From positions 1-34,578 of the forward strand of contig JANQJM010000230.1 in assembly GCA_028281635.1 (NCBI GenBank): a DNA stretch of 34,578 bases, read 5' to 3'. Each line of letters opens with the position of its first letter. Positions within the stretch are counted from its first letter, which is position 1. The stretch comes from Pseudomonadales bacterium. Lineage in GTDB: Bacteria > Pseudomonadota > Gammaproteobacteria > Pseudomonadales > Pseudohongiellaceae. This document shows positions 6,887-14,748 of the stretch, one piece after another. The notes below the pieces were generated by a model that saw only the letters and a list, made by a program, of their open reading frames with translations, did not search any database and was not told the origin of the DNA. Both the position numbers and the translations under genes were made by a program.

Positions 6887-8674
6887 TCAGTGCAGCGGTG
6901 CGGTTTTGTGGTAGGAAAAATAGCCAATAAACATCTCATCCCAGCTCTGCGCGCCGCCTCGCACCGTGGCACCTGGGTCTGGATTACCCAGATTGAACTG
7001 AGAGTTATCGAACGCCCCTTCGACGATTACTCTTGAACCCGCTGGCAGCAGCATGGGCTCAGACAATCGATAGGTTGGCTGCCAGTTAAAATTGTAATCC
7101 GGCACATTGATGATGTCGTCCTGTGTGCCATCGGGATAAACCACGCGAAACTTCATGTATTTGCCGCGGTAGTGCATGTGAGGACGTAAACCGTGCAACA
7201 TGATTTCGTCTTCGAAGACATGGGTCGCGCTCATCTTGTGCTCTGACACGCCAGGCGGAATCACGATATTGCGACCACCGTGACTCAGGGAATAAGTGGA
7301 ATACTGATACTTTGGTTCTTCATCTGCGAAGTACAGACCAAGCAATGTCTGATCCACAGTCTCTTTGCCGAACGTTGTGTAATGCAATGACATCTGCACC
7401 GCTGAACCCTTGGGCACAAACATACCGGCGTCCTCGGGATAAGTTGCTGCCTCATCTTTGCCTGGCGCATAACCCTCGAGAAACTCCCGATACTGATCAT
7501 TTTCGCCTTCCACTATTCTTTCAGAGTAATCTGCAGGCACTATATAGCTGAGCAGATGATGCAGAACGCGCCGATCACCCGGCAGATGTTGTACTGATTT
7601 TATCCAGACGTCCTCTTTGAACGGCAGATTTATGGTGACGTTTTCATAGTCCAACACGCCAGTGGCAGGTACGGTAAATGCTGGTACTTCAACGATGTAA
7701 TCCGGCTCACCCAGTTCCCATTCCGAGGTGGGAGATTCAAACAGAGTCAGCGGATCAATCTCACCGTCTCCGCGGGGCGAGCCAGCGTCGATCCAATGCA
7801 CCAGGGTTTGCAGCTCTTCTGCATCCATATAACGTGCGTTAGTGAAATGGTTCACACTGGGATCAACTTGTGCAGGTGGCATGCGTTTGGTGAGCATGAC
7901 CTCTTTCATCATTGGCGACCAACCCTGAACCATCATGTGTGAGTTCATAGCAAATGGTGCGATTCCACCTTCACTGTGGCAGCTGGCACATTTCTCAACC
8001 AGAATTGGTGCTACTTCAGTGCTGTAATCAGGAACCGACGCCAGATCTGCATCACGGGCAGGAAAAGTAATCTCACAACCGGTTACTCCTGACGTGACTG
8101 TATTGGTAAGGGCATCCCATTCCTCATTGGCAACATGAGCCAGTGTCTGTGCCAGGTAATCGGTTGCCACCACCGGGGTGATATTTCTGGATGGGTCTGC
8201 TCTTCTTGTTTCGAGGTCCAAACCTCCGCGATAGACGACTCGAAAACGATCAGGATCGACTACAAGTACTTCACCCGCTTTTCTTATATCCAGTAACTCA
8301 GCCACTAACTGACTGGAGTCCACCAGGATTGGCATGTCCAGTTGATAGAGACTTCCCAGTGTTCTGCTATCTTCAAGAGCGGTTTCAGCCGTCGAGTTCA
8401 GAGCCAGAAATACGATGCCCTGGTTTTCCCAGGTTGTTTGCAATAGTCGGTATTTGTGCAGGCTTTCCAGGTTTTCTTCACAGGCAGCCGCCATTGAGAT
8501 GATGACAACGGCTTTGTAATCGCCGTACTTCCGGAGCTGATGGTAAGAACCTTCAGCATCCAATAAGGCAAAATTTGCAATACGCTCATTGTCAGCCGCA
8601 GACCACGGGGCAATTACCAGCAGCGAAAAAGCAACGGCGAAGCGAAAGCGTCTGATGGAGTTCATCAGTTGCAT
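6887..8674 (-). CDS. Redoxin-like / cytochrome c / PHM-like copper monooxygenase, paralog 2
   Basis: This 595-residue secreted protein has the same architecture as its neighbour. It has a signal peptide (about 1-27, ending WSAA), a thioredoxin-fold domain (about 30-150, single Cys 65 in AAACEEN), the heme c motif CASCH (229-233) with Met 265 in KRMPP, and the PHM-like domain (about 318-590). Copper ligands are present: HH 372-373, HY 431, HMH 499 and 501, and Met 581 in SWDEMFIGY. The monooxygenase part has no cysteines, unlike the disulfide-rich animal PHM. A weak AGAGA ribosome site precedes the chosen ATG; a second ATG three codons later is possible. It lies between paralog 1 and the HupE-like gene on the same strand, probably in one copper-enzyme transcription unit. 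Confidence 0.88.
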   Translation of the reverse strand: MQLMNSIRRFRFAVAFSLLVIAPWSAADNERIANFALLDAEGSYHQLRKYGDYKAVVIISMAAACEENLESLHKYRLLQTTWENQGIVFLALNSTAETALEDSRTLGSLYQLDMPILVDSSQLVAELLDIRKAGEVLVVDPDRFRVVYRGGLDLETRRADPSRNITPVVATDYLAQTLAHVANEEWDALTNTVTSGVTGCEITFPARDADLASVPDYSTEVAPILVEKCASCHSEGGIAPFAMNSHMMVQGWSPMMKEVMLTKRMPPAQVDPSVNHFTNARYMDAEELQTLVHWIDAGSPRGDGEIDPLTLFESPTSEWELGEPDYIVEVPAFTVPATGVLDYENVTINLPFKEDVWIKSVQHLPGDRRVLHHLLSYIVPADYSERIVEGENDQYREFLEGYAPGKDEAATYPEDAGMFVPKGSAVQMSLHYTTFGKETVDQTLLGLYFADEEPKYQYSTYSLSHGGRNIVIPPGVSEHKMSATHVFEDEIMLHGLRPHMHYRGKYMKFRVVYPDGTQDDIINVPDYNFNWQPTYRLSEPMLLPAGSRVIVEGAFDNSQFNLGNPDPGATVRGGAQSWDEMFIGYFSYHKTAPLH

Positions 8675-8697
8675 GGTGAAGTTCTCTAAACAGGGAC

Positions 8698-8732
8698 GCT
8701 AAGCTTAGCTCAAGGAGCCTGACTGGCTAAGC
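8698..8732. promoter_or_regulatory. Cluster of three GCTAAGC half-sites upstream of PHM-like paralog 2
   Basis: A perfect 12-bp palindrome GCTAAGCTTAGC (8698-8709) is followed by a further GCTAAGC at 8726-8732, 24 to 58 bases upstream of the start codon. Repeated half-sites in a 5' region suggest a regulator-binding site, but no matching regulator gene is in the window. Confidence 0.35.
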
Positions 8733-8822
8733 AACTGAGTGTAAGCCTTTGTGACAATTTGCAACCCGGCTCCGCATAAACCTTTGTTTTGTATGGTTAT
8801 TTTCAAGCAGGCTGACTCCTGG

Positions 8823-10223
8823 CTAGTTTTTCGCCTGCAGTTTTTGGCCCAAGCCATAGCTGGAGAAACTCTCGATCAGAGACAACCTTCGGAACAGCTC
8901 GTACATGCCCCAAAGCACGCCCACAATGACGATCAGTAGCATGCCCCAGCGCATCAATGCAGCGAAGAACATGGCGTCGAATACTGGCCACTGATACTGA
9001 AATTGGGACAATTGACCCCCTCTATCGAGCATCCAGTGCCAGGCACTGTGAGCGAGCAAAGCAGATAGGAGGATACAACCGATACGCTCTTCTACCAGAT
9101 ACTTGAAGGCCAGATTTATGATTGGAATAACCAGAATCAGCACCAGAATTTGTCCGAGCTCTACTCCTATATTGAAGGCCAGAAGTGAGGAGAACAGATG
9201 GCCACCTGCGAACTGAAGCGTCTCACTGAACAAAAATGAAAAACCGAAACCGTGCACCAGACCAAAACCGAAGGTTACCATCCACCGATGCTCCATCTTT
9301 GCGCCAACGATATTTTCAAACGCCATATAGACAATGGATAAAGCAATTAAGGTTTCAATCAGAGGCGGAAACCAGAGCACGCTCGGCGCCATGCCGAAAG
9401 CAGAGCTAATCAAGGTAATGGAGTGGGCAATAGTGAACGATGTAATAACAGGTATCAGCGCACGAATGCTGCGCAACGGAATCACCAGACAGAATAGAAA
9501 CAGTAAGTGGTCGACTCCTTCCAGAATATGATCGAAGCCCATGGCAATGAAGCGCAAAGCAGCTTGATGCCAGCGCGGATCCAGTTCCACGACACCAGGA
9601 TTACCAAGGTAATTGAAGGCCCGCTCCGCCCCACCTGGCACCAAAAAGCGCAGCACGGTAGTAGTTTCATCTGACAGTGTGCCCAATTCAGGATTGACGG
9701 AAAAATCAGAGTCTTCCGATTGAATCGGATAAGTCACCAGAACATCCAGCACACCCTGGCGCCAGAACAAATCCACGCTGTCGTCCAGCGGCGGACTCAG
9801 CACATTTTCCAAAGCCGTCTCGTAGCTGGTGAAGGATCGATTGGACGGTAACGATACTCGTGCCGTTACTAATTCCTTGTCCGTCAGCTCAACGCCATTT
9901 TCATAGAAATGTAAGGATTCTGTAATGTAGACCCGGGCGGCATCCATCAATTCGAACTCCGCCTCCGAAAACTGCAAATAGCCTGGGCCACGCAGTGGAA
10001 AAACAATCTCTCCAAAAGCTTCCATGGGTACGCGCAATAAGGCAGTTAGCTCATTGCCTTCCGGCTTGACGAATGCGTATACAGTGACACGGGAAGGAAT
10101 GTCATGAGCCTGTGTCAGTGTTGGAATCAACAACAATGTCAGCAGGCACAGAGCACTCATCCAGCGACCGCTGGTAGGGACGGGAAATTGCATCACTTTT
10201 GAGGCTTTTTTGAGAGTCTTCAT
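8823..10223 (-). CDS. HupE/UreJ-like membrane protein with large periplasmic domain
   Basis: This is a 466-residue protein. After a signal peptide (cleavage expected after LTQA at 39) comes a beta-rich periplasmic domain of about 190 residues, then six or more membrane helices with the HupE/UreJ signature GFDHILEGVDHLLFLFCLV, FTIAHSITL, GFGFGLVHGFGFSFLF and LLAHSAWHW. Histidines in these helices suggest metal transport; nickel is the classical HupE substrate. The predicted mature protein begins with His (HDIPSR), a residue that often binds copper when N-terminal. The neighbouring copper enzymes make copper handling for PHM maturation a plausible job, but this is inference. No strong ribosome site is seen at the ATG at 10223; an internal ATG at 10193 is an alternative. 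Confidence 0.82.
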   Translation of the reverse strand: MKTLKKASKVMQFPVPTSGRWMSALCLLTLLLIPTLTQAHDIPSRVTVYAFVKPEGNELTALLRVPMEAFGEIVFPLRGPGYLQFSEAEFELMDAARVYITESLHFYENGVELTDKELVTARVSLPSNRSFTSYETALENVLSPPLDDSVDLFWRQGVLDVLVTYPIQSEDSDFSVNPELGTLSDETTTVLRFLVPGGAERAFNYLGNPGVVELDPRWHQAALRFIAMGFDHILEGVDHLLFLFCLVIPLRSIRALIPVITSFTIAHSITLISSAFGMAPSVLWFPPLIETLIALSIVYMAFENIVGAKMEHRWMVTFGFGLVHGFGFSFLFSETLQFAGGHLFSSLLAFNIGVELGQILVLILVIPIINLAFKYLVEERIGCILLSALLAHSAWHWMLDRGGQLSQFQYQWPVFDAMFFAALMRWGMLLIVIVGVLWGMYELFRRLSLIESFSSYGLGQKLQAKN

Positions 10224-10361
10224 ATTGTATTTTTTGTATTAATTACAGCGACTTAAATATTAAGCGAGGGGGCAGGATAATTATCCGCAGGCAAGGCTGC
10301 AACCACTCTTTATAGACCTGTTACAAAATCTTACAAGTGGCCTGTGGAATTGGAAGGCTCC

Positions 10362-10394
10362 GAGTATACTGTCTGGGTTATTGCCAGTATACTC
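10362..10394. promoter_or_regulatory. Long inverted repeat upstream of the first PAL-like gene
   Basis: GAGTATACTG (10362-10371) and CAGTATACTC (10385-10394) form a perfect 10-bp inverted repeat separated by 13 bases; each arm contains the palindrome AGTATACT. It sits in the divergent region between the HupE-like gene and the PAL-like gene, ending 67 bases before the latter's start. The layout fits two operator half-sites about two helical turns apart, or an RNA hairpin in the leader. Confidence 0.5.
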
Positions 10395-10461
10395 AGCGCT
10401 TGCTCTGGTAGTTTCGACGCCCGTCCAGGCAGCTGGTCAGGGCAGTATGAGGAGAACAAAA

Positions 10462-11658
10462 ATGATAAAGACTAAATTAGCGATTGCTTCATCTCTGGTA
10501 GTTGCACTTGTTGTGTTAGGGGTTGCCCAATCCAAACTTCAAGAGCCAACTGTTGCCGCCAGTAATGATGTTATGGCCCCCCACTTTCAAGTGGATCCCT
10601 TCTGGCCCAAGCCACTTCCCAATCACTGGGTACAGGGAAACACTATTGGTGTTGACGTAGACGAGCGCGATCATATTTTCGCCGTGCATCGCAACACTGA
10701 ATCTCAATTTATGCGCATTCAGGAAATTGGTTTGTACTCTGGCGTTGCCGAGTGCTGCACACCAGCACCACCAATTCTTGAGTTCGATATCGAAGGTAAC
10801 CTGATCAATGCCTGGGGTGGTCCTGTTGAAGGCGCACCTTACGTATGGCCAGAATCCAACCACGGTATCGATGTTGCTCCAAACGGTGACATCTGGATCG
10901 GCGGTAACGGCGGACCAGACTCTCATGTACTAGTCTTTACTCGTGATGGCGAATACATTCGTACCGTTGGTGTTCCAGGTGCGGACATGAACAGCAACAG
11001 CACGACTGCCTACGGCCGGGTTGCTGAAATTGCTATCGATGCAGCCAACGACGAAGTGTACTTTGCTGATGGTTATGCCAATAAGCGTGTCGCAGTTGTC
11101 GATCTGGCTACTGGTGCTTTCAAGCGTTACTGGGGTGCCTACGGTAGCACCGACATTGACGATGATGCTGACGACACTTACACCCCAGGTGAGCCAGGCC
11201 CACAAGTATTTCGCGGCCCTGTTCACTGCGCCGAGCCTTCAAATGACGGACTGGTTTATGTCTGCGACCGAGGTGCTGACCGCGTTCAGGTATTCCGTCC
11301 CGACGGCACGTTTGTGAGCGAGCACATTTACAACCCAGCCACTCTGGCACAGGGTTCAACCTGGGACATCGCGTTCTCACCTGACGAAGATCAGGAGTTC
11401 ATCTATCTTGCCGATGGTCAGAACTTCAAGATATCCATCATTGATCGCGCCTCAATGGAAGTGCTTTACACCTTCGGTGACGGTGGTCGACAGCCTGGAC
11501 TGTTCTTCGCACCACACAGTATTGCCACCGACTCAGAAGGCAATATCTACACTACTGAAACTTACGAAGGTAAGCGCATTCAGAAGTTTAACTTCCAGGG
11601 CATGCGTCCAGTCACTGTAGTTGACCGCGCACCAACCTGGCCTGCTGAAGAACTTTAG
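10462..11658 (+). CDS. Secreted NHL beta-propeller, PAL-like (amidating lyase-like), paralog 1
   Basis: This 398-residue protein has an N-terminal signal or anchor segment (5-22) and then a six-bladed NHL-type propeller. It aligns by eye with the lyase half of animal peptidylglycine amidating enzyme. PAL's catalytic and zinc residues have counterparts: Arg 77 (VHRN), His 134 (SNHGID), Tyr 205 in DGYANKR, His 255 (GPVHC), Arg 270 (VCDRG) and His 352 (APHSI). The DGYxNxR block matches PAL DGYCNSR closely. PAL splits peptidyl-alpha-hydroxyglycine into amide and glyoxylate. Differences are Ala and Ser where I recall PAL having Met and Asp around the last zinc His. AGGAGA 6 bases before the ATG at 10462 fixes the start. 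It is divergent from the HupE-PHM genes. Cysteines 256 and 269 may form a disulfide. A non-catalytic NHL protein remains possible. Confidence 0.82.
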   Translation: MIKTKLAIASSLVVALVVLGVAQSKLQEPTVAASNDVMAPHFQVDPFWPKPLPNHWVQGNTIGVDVDERDHIFAVHRNTESQFMRIQEIGLYSGVAECCTPAPPILEFDIEGNLINAWGGPVEGAPYVWPESNHGIDVAPNGDIWIGGNGGPDSHVLVFTRDGEYIRTVGVPGADMNSNSTTAYGRVAEIAIDAANDEVYFADGYANKRVAVVDLATGAFKRYWGAYGSTDIDDDADDTYTPGEPGPQVFRGPVHCAEPSNDGLVYVCDRGADRVQVFRPDGTFVSEHIYNPATLAQGSTWDIAFSPDEDQEFIYLADGQNFKISIIDRASMEVLYTFGDGGRQPGLFFAPHSIATDSEGNIYTTETYEGKRIQKFNFQGMRPVTVVDRAPTWPAEEL

Positions 11659-11673
11659 TATCTCCTCACCAAT

Positions 11674-11702
11674 AAAAAACCCGGCTCAGGCCGGGTTTTT
11701 TA
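11674..11702. terminator. Bidirectional terminator between PAL-like and PhyH-like genes
   Basis: CCCGGC (11680-11685) pairs with GCCGGG (11690-11695) around TCAG, flanked by an A run on one side and a T run on the other. It can therefore stop both the rightward PAL-like transcript and the leftward PhyH-like transcript. Confidence 0.9.
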
Positions 11703-11725
11703 TGCTTTGTGCAATCGCAAAATAC

Positions 11726-12688
11726 TTACCCCCAGTTGAAGGGACCCACCACTTCCTGAGATCTATCCATTCCCTGCGGAATGAAATGGCAAACAAACGA
11801 CTTTCGACTCAAGGCATCATTCTCTACAACATCGCCACCGTGCAGCAGCAATCCGTTCCACAAAAGCACGTTGCCTTTTTTCGCCAAAAACCGCTTTCGC
11901 TCATAGTTTTTTGATACCGAGTTCAGATGATCATTGTATTTGTGGGTCAAAGATAACTCACAAGTTCGGAGATTGGTTTGTGGATAATTATTGAATTGCT
12001 TAAAAAACCCTGCCTTTTGCGACTTAGGGTAGTAAACCAGTGGTCCACTTTCCGAAGAAACGTCTTCACAGGCAATCCACGCACCAATGAGATGATTAGC
12101 GGGGAACACGTGAAACACTGCTGTGTCCTGGTGCAATTCCTGACGGCTTCCATAAATAAAATTGATACTGTAGTGAGGGATTGCTTCTTGGCGCAACAAC
12201 TTGGAACAGACCGACTTGAGAGTTGGATCTTCATATAATTCTCGAGCAGCCGCGGAGAATCTGTAAAACCCGTGCACTCGCCAACGATCTCTGGCTTTGA
12301 TTTGTAATCTTTTTTGCTCTGGTATCTGCAATAAATCTGAATGCGCAATGCCAGGTACTGAGGATGGGTCTTTTCTGACCTCCTCAATCTGCAGTCCCTG
12401 AAAAGGTTCTGCTGCTGTCCATAACGCATCGACGTCCTCACACATCCGATCAATAAGCTCGTGATTAACACAGTCGTTTAGAATTACGTAACCGTCCGTG
12501 CACCACTTAACCAGCAGCGCATAATCTTCAGCATTCAATTCGCCCTGTTGTACCAGGCGATCCAAAGATTCAAGCGCATCAGGCCTGTCGTACCAAGGTA
12601 GACTGCTCTGAAAGTCAGGCCATTGTCTGCCAGGCTCGCTGAACTGAAGCAGTTTTTTGAATTGTTGGGAAAGAGCTGAAAATGCCAC
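11726..12688 (-). CDS. Phytanoyl-CoA dioxygenase (PhyH) family protein
   Basis: This is a 320-residue Fe(II)/2-oxoglutarate dioxygenase with no signal peptide, so probably cytoplasmic. The iron-binding triad is visible as HQD (186, 188) in QELHQDTAVFH and His 283 in LLHGGD. Arg 295 in SRKSF is the likely 2-oxoglutarate salt-bridge residue. The family hydroxylates fatty acyl-CoAs, amino acids or natural products; the substrate cannot be told here. Translation starts at a GTG, since an in-frame TGA lies four codons upstream. No clear ribosome site was found. It is placed between the two PAL-like genes, convergent with the first and divergent from the second, which hints at a shared metabolic context but not an operon. 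Confidence 0.85.
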   Translation of the reverse strand: MAFSALSQQFKKLLQFSEPGRQWPDFQSSLPWYDRPDALESLDRLVQQGELNAEDYALLVKWCTDGYVILNDCVNHELIDRMCEDVDALWTAAEPFQGLQIEEVRKDPSSVPGIAHSDLLQIPEQKRLQIKARDRWRVHGFYRFSAAARELYEDPTLKSVCSKLLRQEAIPHYSINFIYGSRQELHQDTAVFHVFPANHLIGAWIACEDVSSESGPLVYYPKSQKAGFFKQFNNYPQTNLRTCELSLTHKYNDHLNSVSKNYERKRFLAKKGNVLLWNGLLLHGGDVVENDALSRKSFVCHFIPQGMDRSQEVVGPFNWG

Positions 12689-12866
12689 TGAAATTGATCA
12701 GGTGAGTGAGCTATCAAACAAGAATAGATAACCTCTATTCACAAGTCTATAAAAGAAACTAACGGGACCTGAATCTTGCCCCAAAGGGGATTTTATGAAG
12801 CCAGAAATAGTGATAAATTCATTTACTCAGTAGTTGTTTCACTCACACTAATAACAGGAAACCGCT

Positions 12867-14054
12867 ATGCCTGCTCCTAAGAAGCCCCTCATCATCGTTT
12901 CCCTCGCCCTGGTCGCTTTTATTGCACTGAGTATCGGGCAAGATCGTCTGCAGCAATCTGCTGAGGCAGTGAACAATGACCGTTTGATTCCGCACTTTGT
13001 GGTGGATCCATTCTGGCCACAACCATTGCCCAATAAATGGATACTGGGCAGAACAATTGGTATTGCCATCGACAATCGTGATCATCTGTTTGTAGTGCAT
13101 CGTGATCAGGACAGCATGTTCATGAATCAGGAACTGGGTCTGGATCGTGGGCGTGCGGAATGTTGCACTGCCGCGCCGCCAATCCTGGAGTTCGATACTG
13201 ACGGCAATCTTATTAATGCCTGGGGTGGTCCCGGTGAAGGCTATACCTGGCCGGAGTCCAATCATGGCATCGAAGTCGGACCGGATGGCAATGTCTGGAT
13301 CGGCGGCAATGGCTCCGGTGATTCCCATGTGTTGGTATTTACCCGCGACGGACAGTTCGTTAGAGAGATTGGCATTCCCGGCGAACCCACAGACAGTCTG
13401 AGCACCGTTTCGTTTGGTCGGGTTGCTGAAATCGCTATCGATGCCAATGCCGGGGAAGCGTATTTCGCTGACGGTTACGGCAATAAGCGAGTCGCCGTGG
13501 TTGATGTGGCGACCGGCGCCTTCAAACGCTTCTGGGGTGCCTATGGTAATGAACCCATCGACGAGCGCGTAGCTTATGATCCAAACGAGCCACTGCCGCA
13601 ACAATTTGTTGGACCAGTGCACTGTGCTGAACCTTCAAATGACGGCTTGATTTATGTATGTGATCGCGGTGCTGATCGCATTCAGGTATTCCGACCCGAT
13701 GGAACCTTTGTAAAAGAAAGCCAGGTGGCACCTTTAACACTTGCTGGATCAACCTGGGACATCACGTTTTCACCAGACGAAGAACAGGAATTCCTCTACG
13801 TGGCCGACGGTGGCAATTTCAATGTACACATTCTGGATCGAGAATCACTGGAAGTGCTGGCTGAGTTCGGTGAAGGGGGTAGACAACCTGGCTTGTTCTT
13901 CGCGCCCCACAGCATTGTGACTGACTCTGATGGCAACCTCTATACCACCGAAACCTATGAAGGGAAGCGTGTTCAGAAATTCTTGATGCAAGGCATGCGA
14001 CCTATCACCGATCACCGGCCCGGCGCACCCTGGCCCGAGGGCGAAATACACTAG
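12867..14054 (+). CDS. Secreted NHL beta-propeller, PAL-like, paralog 2
   Basis: This 395-residue protein is a close paralog of the other propeller, with near-identical blocks such as SNHGIEVGPDGNVWIGGNG and FAPHSIVTDSDGN. An N-terminal hydrophobic segment (7-24) directs export or anchors it. The PAL-type residues are all kept: Arg 79 (VHRD), His 133, Tyr 204 in DGYGNKR, His 252, Arg 267 and His 348. Ribosome site AGGAAA stands 7 bases before the ATG. It is a single gene with its own terminator. Keeping both copies with intact active-site residues argues for real, perhaps differently regulated, lyase activity rather than a structural propeller. Substrate unknown. Confidence 0.82.
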   Translation: MPAPKKPLIIVSLALVAFIALSIGQDRLQQSAEAVNNDRLIPHFVVDPFWPQPLPNKWILGRTIGIAIDNRDHLFVVHRDQDSMFMNQELGLDRGRAECCTAAPPILEFDTDGNLINAWGGPGEGYTWPESNHGIEVGPDGNVWIGGNGSGDSHVLVFTRDGQFVREIGIPGEPTDSLSTVSFGRVAEIAIDANAGEAYFADGYGNKRVAVVDVATGAFKRFWGAYGNEPIDERVAYDPNEPLPQQFVGPVHCAEPSNDGLIYVCDRGADRIQVFRPDGTFVKESQVAPLTLAGSTWDITFSPDEEQEFLYVADGGNFNVHILDRESLEVLAEFGEGGRQPGLFFAPHSIVTDSDGNLYTTETYEGKRVQKFLMQGMRPITDHRPGAPWPEGEIH

Positions 14055-14073
14055 CTATCAAACAACTGACCCC

Positions 14074-14101
14074 AAAGGCCGGTGCTGCCGGCCTTTTTTC
14101 T
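14074..14101 (+). terminator. Rho-independent terminator after PAL-like paralog 2
   Basis: AAAGGCCGG pairs with CCGGCCTTT around a 5-base loop and is followed by six T residues. It ends the PAL-like transcript 20 bases after its stop codon. Confidence 0.9.
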
Positions 14102-14204
14102 GCCTCAGTTAGTGTGAGCGGGATAGCCGTTCAGCTTCCTTGAACCCGCTTTCTATGTCCATTATTCTGCATGAGCGCAAACTAGATTGAGAAACGGATT
14201 ACCA

Positions 14205-14741
14205 ATGATCAAGTACACGATTGCAGCTTTGCTCACCACCCTTTCTATCGCGATAACAAGCCATGCTGCTGAAGATCTGACAATTGATTTCAGCTATGAC
14301 AGGAACGTCAACATCGGCACTATTCGTCCAGTGTTAAAACTAGCTGAATTCGATGATGATCGTGGTGGGGACAGCAGTGTCCTCACTCAAGACTATAACC
14401 TCAACGCTCCGCTCGCTGACATCGTGCGAGATGCCTTCGCTCAGGGATTCGCCAAGGGTGGCATAGATCTGGTGGATGAAGGCGAAGACATGCAGATCGT
14501 TGGTAATGTAATCAGCGCCGAGTCGCAGATGACCGAACGTGGTGGTGTGCCCTCCATTCAATTGACTATCCGCACTAACATTCAGCTTCGCAACGGCGGC
14601 CGAACTATCTGGGAGAATACTCTGTTTGGCCGCGGAACTGTGCCAGAAGAAGAAGGCATGACCGCTGCTGTACATGCCTCTTTGGAAAGGATGGTTCGCG
14701 AGTTATTCGGCGACGACTATTTCTTGATCGAACTGCAATAG
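14205..14741 (+). CDS. Small secreted protein, possibly YajG-like
   Basis: This is a 178-residue protein with a clear Sec signal peptide (1-22, ending SHA-AED) and no lipobox cysteine. The mature part is alpha/beta: LNAPLADIVRDAFAQGFAKGG looks like a helix, followed by strands such as MQIVGNVISAES and IQLTIRTNIQLRN, and a final helix before FGDDYF. This resembles the YajG/LPS-assembly-lipoprotein style of small periplasmic domain, but the match is weak and I do not assign a function. The ATG at 14205 is preferred because the signal peptide begins there. It follows the PAL-like gene after a terminator and is convergent with the nuclease-fold gene, whose stop lies 7 bases beyond its own stop. 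Confidence 0.7.
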   Translation: MIKYTIAALLTTLSIAITSHAAEDLTIDFSYDRNVNIGTIRPVLKLAEFDDDRGGDSSVLTQDYNLNAPLADIVRDAFAQGFAKGGIDLVDEGEDMQIVGNVISAESQMTERGGVPSIQLTIRTNIQLRNGGRTIWENTLFGRGTVPEEEGMTAAVHASLERMVRELFGDDYFLIELQ

Positions 14742-14748
14742 CCTTAAT

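Noticed and set aside
5070..8674. Reading the PHM-like proteins as tyrosinases or multicopper oxidases
   Set aside because: The histidine pattern HH, HY, HxH, Met fits PHM/DBH; no type 1 copper or tyrosinase HxxxF patterns are present.
10381..10461. Upstream TTG start for PAL-like paralog 1
   Set aside because: It would translate through the inverted-repeat region; AGGAGA before the ATG at 10462 and the signal segment support the later start.
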